A stretch of DNA of 5,014 nucleotides from an uncultured Lachnospiraceae bacterium (GCA_947594085.1 CANQEB010000196.1:1-5014); one strand, 5' to 3'. Positions 1-5,014 are shown, counted from the stretch's first letter. A program made the numbers and translations. The notes: generated from the letters alone by a model not told the origin.

Positions 1-515
1 CCCTCCGCCTGCCATGCCTTATACCGCTCAAGTTTCTCAAGCACTTCCTCTTTCGTCTCCACAAAATATGTGTCCCCGTTGTAGACAGGCTGATCCCCGA
101 AGAATGCCTCCGTCACACGGTCGATCAATTCCTGCGAAAACTCTTTCTGCGATACCTTCCACACGGACACCTTTTCCACGTCCGGCACAATCACCTGCGC
201 GTCGCAGATGAGCCTATAAACGCCTTCACCGTCCGAGGCGGTGTAGCGCTCCGGCACCTGCAGGCGCTGTGCAAGCGCATTCGTGCTGCTGATGTCCGCA
301 TCTGTCGCGGCCTGCTCCCCGGAAATGCCGTCGCTCTCCGACGCTGTTTCTCCCGCATCCGTTTCCGTATTGTCCGCCTCCTGATACTGCGCGAGGCTAT
401 CGCCTCCCTTCTGCCGCACCACCGCCTGATCCGGCGTCTTCGCACAGCCCACCGACAAAAGCAACGTAAGCGCCGTAGCTGACAGTCCTAATCTTCTTAT
501 TTTCGTATTCTGCAT
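1..515 (-). CDS. Secreted lipoprotein of unknown function, 3' end off the window (possibly DUF6034-like)
   Basis: The reading frame opens with ATG at 515 and stays open to base 1, giving 171 complete codons; the C-terminus is missing. The start is supported by GGAGGGG at 531-525, nine bases upstream. Residues 1-24 form a lipoprotein signal peptide: basic K5/R7/R8, a hydrophobic stretch at 9-22, and a lipobox ending S21-V22-G23-C24. C24 would be lipidated and anchor the protein on the outer face of the membrane. Residues ~25-85 are acidic and rich in Ala, Asp, Glu, Ser and Thr, typical of a flexible tether. From ~86 a folded domain begins, with a strand-like segment (YRLICDAQVIVPDV, 100-113) and an amphipathic helix near 153-168. 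I recall similar clostridial lipoproteins annotated as DUF6034, but this is from memory and unverified. It lies 129 bp downstream of the kinase gene with its own promoter and regulator-type repeats, so it is probably a target or accessory sensor of that system. No enzymatic motif was seen. Confidence 0.85.
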   Translation of the reverse strand, partial: MQNTKIRRLGLSATALTLLLSVGCAKTPDQAVVRQKGGDSLAQYQEADNTETDAGETASESDGISGEQAATDADISSTNALAQRLQVPERYTASDGEGVYRLICDAQVIVPDVEKVSVWKVSQKEFSQELIDRVTEAFFGDQPVYNGDTYFVETKEEVLEKLERYKAWQAE

Positions 516-558
516 ATGAAATTTCCCCTCCGCCATCCTTTTCCTGTCGGACAGATAC

Positions 559-588
559 AGTATAATGCGACCGTGATTTCCATGTCCT
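559..588 (-). promoter_or_regulatory. Putative promoter of the lipoprotein gene
   Basis: On the minus strand the -10 hexamer TATACT (564-559, 5 of 6 matches to consensus) lies 18 bases from a poor -35, AGGACA (588-583, 4 of 6). Transcription would begin near 552, giving a leader of about 36 bases that carries the ribosome binding site. The weak -35 and the tandem hexamers just upstream (597-613) suggest an activator-dependent promoter. Assigned by eye only. Confidence 0.5.
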
Positions 589-650
589 TGCCGTAATGTA
601 AATAAATTGTAAACCATTAAACGACAAATTGTTGCATCGGAAAGTCACGG
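571..650 (-). repeat. Long-spaced imperfect inverted repeat flanking the tandem hexamers
   Basis: On the minus strand CCGTGACTTTCC (650-639) is complementary to GGAAATCACGG (581-571): 6 bp, a single bulged C, then 5 bp. The 57-base interval contains the tandem TTTACA element. The left arm overlaps the stop codon of the kinase gene. In readthrough RNA this could close a large stem-loop; in DNA it could be a bipartite protein site. There is no U-tract, so it is not a classical terminator. It may be chance. Confidence 0.35.
597..613 (-). promoter_or_regulatory. Tandem TTTACA-N5-TTTACA, candidate response-regulator binding site upstream of the lipoprotein gene
   Basis: Two identical hexamers, TTTACA at 613-608 and at 602-597 (minus strand), are separated by ATTTA and repeat with an exact 11-bp period. 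OmpR/PhoB-family regulators bind as head-to-tail dimers to direct repeats of about 11 bp (for example the TTNACA-type boxes of Bacillus PhoP). The site is centred about 53 bp upstream of the predicted transcription start, a usual position for activation. A matching element precedes the response-regulator gene. That this regulator binds it is an inference. Confidence 0.55.
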
Positions 651-2108
651 CTGATCCATCTTATCAGCCTGTCGCTCCAAAAAGCAGACCTCTACCTTTG
701 TTCCCCGCCCCGGCTCGCTCTCAATTCTCAGGCTCCAGCCATGCAGCCGCACAATCTGATCACACAGCGCCAGCCCGAGCCCCGCGCCTCCCGCCTGCCG
801 CGAGCGCGACTTGTCTACCATGTAGAAGGGTTCCGTGATCTTCGCAAGCTCCTCCTTCGGAATCCCTTTCCCCTCGTCCGACACAGAAAGTCCCTCTTTC
901 GTCGCCGTTAGCCGGATCACTCCGCCCGACTTGCTCGCCTTCAGGGCGTTGTCCGCCAGATTCGTCAAAAGGCTGACCAACAGATCCGCATCTCCCTTGA
1001 CCGTCTCTGCGCCCTCCGCCGTTTCTGTCTCCAGACAAATATCTTTTTCCGCAAGCCGCCGATGCAGAAGCTTCTCCGTCTCCGCGAACAGCTTCTCCAC
1101 CTCCAGCGTCTTTTTCTCCGCCCTGATCTCTTCTTCGCTTTCTCCGGCCAGCTCCTCCAGCTGCAGAAGCTTCGCAGATAGGCGTGACAGACGTTTGCAC
1201 TCCTGCTCGATATACGAAAGCGCCTCCTGCTGCCGCTCCACGGGAAGCTCGACGCGCTGCAAAAGCTCGGCGTAGCCCTGTATTCCGGTCATCGGCGTTT
1301 TCAGTTCATGTGCCAGTGCGCCCAGGAGACGTCTCTGCTTCTCGTTTGTTTCAGCAAGGCTCTGCACCTGTCCTTCCACCTGCCGCGCCATCTCGTTGAA
1401 GCTCTTCGCCACCTCTGTCAGCTCATCGCGTCCACGCTCCTCCACCCGCACGCTGTAATCCCCGCCCGCGATCTTTGCCGACGCACTGCTCAAATGACGA
1501 AACGGGCGCAGGATGCGCCGGACGACCATCGACAATCCAAGGAGCAAAATGACTGCCAGTACAAGCGCCATCACGCCGCCGTGGAAGAACAGTTCGCGGT
1601 TTTCCTCATACAGCTTCGTAATATCCCGATAGTGCAAAAGCTCAAATTTCGTATCGCCAATCGACGCACTCAGGATTAGCAGCTTTCGCCCCTCTGTCTC
1701 CCCAATCATCGCCGAATGATTCCTATACCACACAGCATCATCCAGATATTTCTGCAGCTCGGAAAAGTCGTCCGCATGCTTCTTCAGATAATCCAGGTCA
1801 AACTCAAGGCCAGAAATATTGGACAACTCTTCTCCATCATAATAGAGTACTGCATTCGCGCTGTAATGATTCTGAAAGCAGCTGCGTCCCCAGAAGCGCT
1901 CTCCTTTCTCATCTTTGAGATAGATCCAGCTTTGATTGAGCTCCTCTGAAAAATTCTGTGCTGATGTATTCAGGCGTGTCAACTCACTGCCCAGAATGCT
2001 GCCGAGCCGCATCCGCTGCGTCTCTCTCAAATTCCAGATAGAAAAGATCTGTGAAAAAAGAAGCAGCAGGCCAACGGCCGCTGCCGAGATTTTTGTAGTC
2101 AGTTTCAT
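645..2108 (-). CDS. Membrane sensor histidine kinase (HAMP, HisKA, HATPase_c)
   Basis: A 487-residue sensor kinase that should autophosphorylate on histidine and pass the phosphate to the response regulator encoded immediately upstream. Transmembrane helix 1 spans about 7-25 and helix 2 about 176-196, enclosing an extracellular sensor of ~150 residues (26-173) with no recognised ligand motif. A HAMP linker follows (~197-248), then the dimerisation helix pair with the H-box ALAHELKTPMTG, phospho-acceptor H267. The ATPase domain has the N-box NLADNALKAS (N383, N387), the G1 box DEGKGIP (411-417), an F-box EPFYMVDKS (426-434) and the G2 box GAGLGLAL (441-448), so all catalytic motifs are intact. 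The ATG at 2108 lies one base after the regulator's stop codon and has a strong ribosome binding site, implying translational coupling. The order regulator-kinase and the domain plan are those of OmpR-class systems in Firmicutes. The stimulus cannot be read from the sequence. Confidence 0.95.
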   Translation of the reverse strand: MKLTTKISAAAVGLLLLFSQIFSIWNLRETQRMRLGSILGSELTRLNTSAQNFSEELNQSWIYLKDEKGERFWGRSCFQNHYSANAVLYYDGEELSNISGLEFDLDYLKKHADDFSELQKYLDDAVWYRNHSAMIGETEGRKLLILSASIGDTKFELLHYRDITKLYEENRELFFHGGVMALVLAVILLLGLSMVVRRILRPFRHLSSASAKIAGGDYSVRVEERGRDELTEVAKSFNEMARQVEGQVQSLAETNEKQRRLLGALAHELKTPMTGIQGYAELLQRVELPVERQQEALSYIEQECKRLSRLSAKLLQLEELAGESEEEIRAEKKTLEVEKLFAETEKLLHRRLAEKDICLETETAEGAETVKGDADLLVSLLTNLADNALKASKSGGVIRLTATKEGLSVSDEGKGIPKEELAKITEPFYMVDKSRSRQAGGAGLGLALCDQIVRLHGWSLRIESEPGRGTKVEVCFLERQADKMDQP

Positions 2109-2109
2109 T

Positions 2110-2784
2110 TCAGTGCACCTCCAGCCGGTACCCGACGCGCGGCACCGTTTTGATCACATCCCCGAAATCCAGTTTCTTGCGGATGCGCGCGATATGTACG
2201 TCGATCGTCCGCGTCTCTCCCTCGAAGTCCACGCCCCACAATACATTCAGAAATTCCTCGCGCCGGATTACGATATTCTTATACTTCACAAGCAGGAGCA
2301 AGCAGTCAAACTCCATCGGTTTGAACGGGATCTCCACACCTGCCTTGCGGATGATGCGCTCCTTCGGATAGATCTCGACGTCCAGCACACGCAGACATTC
2401 CTCCTGCTCCTCCGGCTTGCGGCATCGCTCCAGCACCTTCTCCACGCGCACCAGAAGCTCCAGCATTTCAAACGGCTTCACAAGATAGTCTTCCGCTCCT
2501 TCGCGCAGCCCTTTGATCTTGCTCGGCAGATCCCCTCGCGCGGTCAGGAAGATCACCGGGATCTGTCTTTCCCGCAGCTCCAGCAGCAGCTCGAAGCCGT
2601 CCTTGCCCGGCAGCATGACGTCGAGCAGCGCCAGATCGTAAGCAGTCCCCTCTCCGGCCAGATGCTGGCTCGCCTCGTCGCCGTCATAGAACGGGATTGC
2701 ATGATAGCCTGCCGTCTCCAGATTGATGCAGATCAGCTCGTTGATCGGGCGTGAATCTTCAATAACCAAAATATCTGCGTTCAT
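2110..2784 (-). CDS. OmpR/PhoB-family response regulator
   Basis: A 224-residue DNA-binding response regulator. The receiver domain (~1-118) has the acidic pair E9/D10, phospho-acceptor D55 in LLDVMLPG, switch Thr T81 in FLTAR and the conserved Lys K103 in LVKPF, so it should be phosphorylatable. The C-terminal winged-helix domain (~128-224) contains the recognition helix near TRTIDVHIARIRKKL (191-205) and ends with the usual wing GYRLEVH. The start chosen is ATG at 2784, because the receiver fold begins at once (MNADILVIED) and GGAAAGAG (2801-2794) lies nine bases before it. An upstream in-frame start at 2973 would add 63 residues unlike any receiver domain and would read through the promoter region. 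The gene is first in an operon with the kinase. The tandem hexamer at 2938-2954 suggests autoregulation. It is presumed to control the lipoprotein gene as well. Confidence 0.95.
   Translation of the reverse strand: MNADILVIEDSRPINELICINLETAGYHAIPFYDGDEASQHLAGEGTAYDLALLDVMLPGKDGFELLLELRERQIPVIFLTARGDLPSKIKGLREGAEDYLVKPFEMLELLVRVEKVLERCRKPEEQEECLRVLDVEIYPKERIIRKAGVEIPFKPMEFDCLLLLVKYKNIVIRREEFLNVLWGVDFEGETRTIDVHIARIRKKLDFGDVIKTVPRVGYRLEVH
2116..2122 (-). promoter_or_regulatory. Ribosome binding site for the histidine kinase, inside the regulator's last codons
   Basis: GGAGGTG (2122-2116) overlaps the final Glu-Val codons of the response regulator and lies nine bases before the kinase ATG if measured from GGAGG. 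The regulator stop (TGA, 2112-2110) and the kinase start (ATG, 2108-2106) are separated by one base. Ribosomes finishing the first gene can therefore reinitiate on the second, which fixes the kinase start. Confidence 0.8.
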
Positions 2785-2899
2785 ACGATAATTCTCTTTC
2801 CGTATATTTCCCCATAAAAAATTTGTTGACGATCCTTTTCGCATAAAACAACAGCGACAGATCAGCCGATTCGAAAATTGCCGACCTGCCGCCGTTACT

Positions 2900-2928
2900 A
2901 TCTTATAATATTCCTTTTGATCACGCAA
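2900..2928 (-). promoter_or_regulatory. Putative promoter of the two-component operon
   Basis: The 204-base gap between the toxin stop and the regulator start holds an AT-rich -10 region: TAAGAT (2905-2900) lies 17 bases from TTGCGT (2928-2923), and TATAAG (2907-2902) overlaps it. The -35 matches consensus at only three positions, as expected for an activator-dependent promoter. The leader to the ATG would be about 105-110 bases. The exact -10 cannot be decided by eye. A further TATACT lies upstream, at about 2966-2961, and is an alternative. Confidence 0.4.
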
Positions 2929-2937
2929 CGCGGAAGA

Positions 2938-2954
2938 TGTAACCAGTTTGTAAA
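2938..2954 (-). promoter_or_regulatory. Tandem TTTACA-N5-GTTACA, candidate autoregulatory site of the response regulator
   Basis: On the minus strand TTTACA (2954-2949) and GTTACA (2943-2938) repeat with an exact 11-bp period, the same geometry and nearly the same half-site as the element at 597-613. It lies about 30 bases upstream of the candidate -10, versus 32 bases at the lipoprotein promoter. Two copies before the only two transcription units plausibly tied to this regulator support a shared binding site, though binding itself is inferred. Confidence 0.5.
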
Positions 2955-2988
2955 ATGTAGTATAAGCTTGCACAAAGAGACATTGATT

Positions 2989-3330
2989 CTAGACATTCTC
3001 CGTAAACTCTGTATGCTCATTAAGCTGATTATCAATATCCCTTCCACCATACATTACACGGAGAATAGCCACCACAGCAGATTCTTTGTCTGGAATATAC
3101 AAAACCACATAATTGTCCACAGTCATAACACGTAGCCCTCTTGCTTTCCACGGTTCTGACTCATATTTCCTGAATCTGTATGGCATAGACTCAAGGCTGC
3201 CAATACCTTTTTCCAAACGCTCAAGCTGGCCTGCAGCAGTCTCCGGTTCAAGCAGCTCAAACGCAATATACTCATAGATACCCCGCAGATCCGATTCTGC
3301 CTGAGCAGTAATGTTTACCATATATTTCAC
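2989..3330 (-). CDS. RelE/ParE-family toxin of a type II toxin-antitoxin module
   Basis: A small basic-ended protein of 113 residues (GTG start at 3330) or 110 (ATG at 3321). The fold signature is complete: N-terminal strand KYMVNITAQAESDL, helices RGIYEYIAFEL and the Glu/Ala-rich second helix, then PYRFRKYESEPW and the core strands LRVMTVDNYVVLYI and VVAILRVMYGGRDID. The C-terminal RVMYGGRD motif is typical of the RelE/ParE superfamily. Whether it cuts ribosome-bound mRNA (RelE type) or poisons gyrase (ParE type) cannot be told from sequence by eye. The GTG start is preferred because AGGG lies ten bases upstream and it gives a 4-bp GTGA overlap with the antitoxin stop, while the ATG would be too far from that site. 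Toxin synthesis should be coupled to that of the antitoxin. The length is normal for the family, with no sign of inactivation. Confidence 0.92.
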   Translation of the reverse strand: MKYMVNITAQAESDLRGIYEYIAFELLEPETAAGQLERLEKGIGSLESMPYRFRKYESEPWKARGLRVMTVDNYVVLYIPDKESAVVAILRVMYGGRDIDNQLNEHTEFTENV

Positions 3331-3635
3331 AGACCATAATCCCTGCGTATATCAGCAAACACTTTATCGGCAGATTTTGTTCGTCCTTCAAGCATATCCG
3401 TATACCCTTTCTCGATTTCTGCGTTTAACTCTTCCTGTGAAAGCGCATCCATTTCCACAGGTTTTGTCACTGGTAATTTTACTGCAAAGGGAAGCCCCTT
3501 CTGCAGAATAATCTGCTTGTAGAACATATTAATCGCATTAGAAGCAGGAATACCAAGCGCTGATAGTATCTTCTCCGCCTGTTCTTTCACATCCGGCTCT
3601 ATCCTCGCATATAAATTAGCTGTTTTAGCTGCCAT
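3327..3635 (-). CDS. RelB/DinJ-family antitoxin
   Basis: A 102-residue antitoxin that should bind and neutralise the toxin encoded directly downstream and repress their shared promoter. Residues ~4-50 form a ribbon-helix-helix DNA-binding domain: strand ANLYARIEPDVK, helix QAEKILSALG, turn IPASNAINM and second helix NMFYKQIILQKGLPF, the classic RelB/DinJ pattern. The acidic, less ordered C-terminal half (~58-102, with SQEELNAEIEKGY) is the expected toxin-binding region. The ATG at 3635 has a good ribosome binding site (AGAAGGGG, 3650-3643) seven bases upstream. The TGA stop overlaps the toxin's GTG by 4 bp. Overlapping inverted repeats in the promoter are the probable operator. Confidence 0.93.
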   Translation of the reverse strand: MAAKTANLYARIEPDVKEQAEKILSALGIPASNAINMFYKQIILQKGLPFAVKLPVTKPVEMDALSQEELNAEIEKGYTDMLEGRTKSADKVFADIRRDYGL

Positions 3636-3683
3636 AAAACTACCCCTTCTTAATATGCATAACCAAAGCTACCGATCAAATAC

Positions 3684-3712
3684 ATTATATCTATTTGTGC
3701 GTACAAACGCAA
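3684..3712 (-). promoter_or_regulatory. Promoter of the toxin-antitoxin operon
   Basis: A perfect -10, TATAAT (3689-3684), lies exactly 17 bases downstream of TTGCGT (3712-3707), which keeps the TTG of a -35. Transcription would start near 3677, about 40 bases before the antitoxin ATG. The spacer is filled by inverted repeats (see the operator), so repressor bound there would block RNA polymerase. Confidence 0.7.
3694..3711. promoter_or_regulatory. Overlapping inverted repeats in the toxin-antitoxin promoter, candidate antitoxin operator
   Basis: Two perfect dyads overlap on the plus strand: TTTGT-gcgt-ACAAA (3694-3707) and TGCGT-acaa-ACGCA (3698-3711). They occupy the spacer between the -35 and -10 boxes and run into the -35. 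RelB/DinJ ribbon-helix-helix antitoxins are known to bind promoter inverted repeats and repress their own operon, with toxin as co-repressor. The assignment is by position and symmetry. Confidence 0.6.
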
Positions 3713-3719
3713 GTCAAAT

Positions 3720-3761
3720 TTGTGATTACATCTTTCCATTACCTATAATTTTTAATCACAA
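3720..3761 (-). repeat. 9-bp perfect inverted repeat spanning the recJ stop codon
   Basis: TTGTGATTA (3761-3753, minus strand) and TAATCACAA (3728-3720) are exact inverted copies separated by 24 bases that include the recJ TAA. The stem is AT-rich and not followed by a run of U, so it would be a poor intrinsic terminator. It could be a weak 3' RNA stem-loop, a second repressor site just upstream of the toxin-antitoxin promoter, or a trace of the junction where that module entered. Confidence 0.45.
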
Positions 3762-5014
3762 TCTGCAGCGTCCGGTTTCCCATGTACTCGTTGATCGACG
3801 GGTAGTAAGTCACGTCGAGCGTAAGTCCTTCTCCGCGTCCCCAGAAAAGCTCCTGCACGCGCTGTGCCCCGTAGCGCTCTTCCAGATAACCCCGCATCTC
3901 TTCCACATTGCCGAAATACATCGCGTCCATGATTCTTCCAGCACGGTTGCACACGCGGAACTTCAGCACACTCGCATTCTTCCCAAGAATGCGCGCGCCA
4001 AGCAGTGTAAGCCCAGCTTCCGCAAAGAGCGGTTTTTCATTGCCCTTTCCGAAGGGCTCCAGAAGTGCGAGCTGCTCCACCAAGTCCTCCGTTATGTAGT
4101 CGATCGGCATCGGAACATCGATACAGATTTTCTCGATCAGCTCCTGTTCTCCAAGCGTGCAGTTCTCGTTCAGCCTACAGCGCAGCTCGTCGATTCTCTC
4201 CCTCTCCAGGGAAAACCCAGCCGCCATCGGATGTCCGCCGTACTTCGTAAACACATCGTCGCACTTCACCATCTCGTCGAACATAGAATAAGCCTCGATG
4301 GAGCGGCCGGAACCCTTAGCGCCCTCCCTCGCGTCTGTCACGACGAACACGGGCCGATAATAATATTCCCGCAGTTTCCCTGCCACGATCCCCGCAATGC
4401 TCTCATGACAATCCGGCAGATAGACGACCAGCACGCGGTCGTCCCCGTACGCACCGGAATCAATGAACGCACAAGCTTTCTCAACCGCCTGCTCCGTCAA
4501 CTGCTTCCGCTCATCATTCAGCTCCTTCAGCTGCTCTGCCAGCTGTTCTGCCTCTTCCTCAGTCTGCGCAAGAAGCAGCCGCACCGAGCGCCTTGCCGTA
4601 TCAAGCCTTCCGCTCGCGTTGATACACGGGCCAAGCACGAAACCGAAGTGGTATGCGTTGATATCCGCCGCATCCAGTCCATTCGCGCGGATCAAAGCCT
4701 GAAGCCCCAGATTATCCGCCACGGCGATCCGCTTTAATCCTTCCCTCACGAGGATACGGTTCTCGTCCTCCAGATCCATCACGTCTCCGACCGTCGCAAA
4801 GGCCACAAACGGCAGCAACGCCTCTTCCTCACGCTCAGGAATCCCACAGATCCTGGCAAGCACGCAGGACACTTTCCATGCCACCGCCGCGCCGCACAGT
4901 TTCTTGAACGGATAAGGACAACCCGGCTGTTTCGTCACACCAGATCTCCCTCCCCCCACTCTCAACCAAACCAACACCGAAACCAACGAAGAAGAAGACC
5001 CATTCGAGCCCACG
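3739..5014 (-). CDS. recJ: Single-stranded-DNA-specific exonuclease RecJ, 5' end off the window
   Basis: RecJ degrades single-stranded DNA 5' to 3' in recombination, mismatch and base-excision repair. The frame is open to the right edge; the N-terminal DHH domain with the metal-binding DHH motif is not in the window. The visible part starts in the conserved KQPGCPYPFKKLCGAAVAWK region and continues with VGDVMDLEDENR, GPCINASGRLD, then the DHHA1 domain with GSGRS and the signature GGHPMAAGF. It ends with the OB-fold domain introduced by LEPFGKGNEKPLF. The glutamate-rich helix (TEEEAEQLAEQLKELNDERK) is the usual linker between the domains. Only about 395 residues (bases 3739 to ~4932) are credible RecJ. 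The bases beyond that translate to a low-complexity Gly/Ser/Val stretch unlike the family, so no start can be assigned; the GTG at 5013 is not a real start. The C-terminus is intact and ends in TAA. Confidence 0.95.
   Translation of the reverse strand, partial: VGSNGSSSSLVSVLVWLRVGGGRSGVTKQPGCPYPFKKLCGAAVAWKVSCVLARICGIPEREEEALLPFVAFATVGDVMDLEDENRILVREGLKRIAVADNLGLQALIRANGLDAADINAYHFGFVLGPCINASGRLDTARRSVRLLLAQTEEEAEQLAEQLKELNDERKQLTEQAVEKACAFIDSGAYGDDRVLVVYLPDCHESIAGIVAGKLREYYYRPVFVVTDAREGAKGSGRSIEAYSMFDEMVKCDDVFTKYGGHPMAAGFSLERERIDELRCRLNENCTLGEQELIEKICIDVPMPIDYITEDLVEQLALLEPFGKGNEKPLFAEAGLTLLGARILGKNASVLKFRVCNRAGRIMDAMYFGNVEEMRGYLEERYGAQRVQELFWGRGEGLTLDVTYYPSINEYMGNRTLQIVIKNYR
4934..5014. 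other. Anomalous low-complexity sequence at the window edge, replacing expected recJ coding sequence
   Basis: Upstream of the codons for KQPGCPYPF, RecJ proteins have a conserved acidic stretch ending in something like ADAVVNPKQ. Here the frame instead gives a low-complexity run rich in Gly, Ser, Val and Leu. The plus strand becomes C/A-rich, with runs such as cccccc and repeated caacca/aacc and gaagaagaag. The few bases nearest the break (GTGACGAAACAG on the minus strand) look like a RecJ coding sequence that has lost three bases. Low-quality or misassembled sequence at a contig end is the simplest reading; a real rearrangement is possible. Confidence 0.55.

Noticed and set aside
191..648. 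Two short open frames on the minus strand (84 and 83 codons) overlapping the lipoprotein and its upstream region
   Set aside because: They are in other frames of the lipoprotein gene, whose signal peptide, lipobox and ribosome binding site identify the real frame.
1936..2754. A 272-codon open frame on the plus strand opposite the regulator and the kinase start
   Set aside because: It runs antisense across two strongly supported genes and has no domain or ribosome binding evidence.
2815..2850. Possible attenuator or terminator in the regulator's leader: TGTTG/CAACA stem followed by AATTTTTT
   Set aside because: The stem is only 5 bp with a loop of about 20 bases and low GC content, and termination here would shut off the operon; too weak to call.
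2785..2973. A 63-residue N-terminal extension of the response regulator from an upstream in-frame start
   Set aside because: Receiver domains begin at the MNADILVIED segment; the extension has no family similarity and covers the likely promoter and tandem-repeat site.
2978..2997. Direct repeat AATGTCT with a 13-bp period at the toxin stop codon
   Set aside because: Only 7 bp, wrong period for an OmpR-type site, and partly inside coding sequence; likely chance.
3655..4737. A 360-codon open frame on the plus strand opposite recJ
   Set aside because: It is the antisense shadow of a well-recognised RecJ sequence; its translation has no recognisable domain and is rich in His/Leu/Arg, as expected of a reverse-frame artefact in GC-rich coding DNA.
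4921..4960. Faint resemblance of the edge sequence (caccagatct followed by a pyrimidine-rich stretch) to a sequencing adapter
   Set aside because: The match is broken by several gaps and mismatches; not good enough to claim without an alignment.

Overview
All five genes in this window lie on the minus strand, so the window reads right to left. The organism looks like a Firmicute of class Clostridia, probably Lachnospiraceae. This is inferred from the RecJ sequence style, the OmpR-type regulator/kinase pair, a Gram-positive lipoprotein, strong GGAGG-type ribosome binding sites and a moderately GC-rich base composition. No species can be named from the sequence alone.

Layout, in order of transcription. 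(1) 5014-3739: the C-terminal two thirds of the single-strand exonuclease RecJ. Its N-terminal DHH catalytic domain lies off the window, and the last ~80 bases at the right edge no longer look like recJ. (2) 3635-2989: a compact RelB/DinJ antitoxin - RelE/ParE toxin module whose genes overlap by 4 bp. It has its own promoter (TTGCGT-17-TATAAT) with overlapping inverted repeats that look like its operator. (3) 2784-645: an OmpR/PhoB-family response regulator and a membrane histidine kinase, separated by one base and translationally coupled. (4) 515-1: the first 171 codons of a secreted lipoprotein of unknown function, continuing off the left edge.

The most interesting signal is regulatory. Two intergenic regions, one before the response regulator and one before the lipoprotein, each carry a tandem hexamer with an exact 11-bp period: GTTACA/TTTACA at 2938-2954 and TTTACA/TTTACA at 597-613. 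This is the geometry expected for an OmpR/PhoB-family dimer. Each pair sits about 30 bp upstream of a plausible -10 box with a poor -35. The simplest model is that the response regulator activates its own operon and the adjacent lipoprotein gene, so kinase, regulator and lipoprotein form one signalling unit. The stimulus is unknown.

The toxin-antitoxin module sits between recJ and the two-component operon. It appears AT-richer than its neighbours in sampled lines, which suggests a later insertion. There are no RNA genes, CRISPR arrays, transposases or phage genes, and no gene-free stretch longer than about 205 bases.
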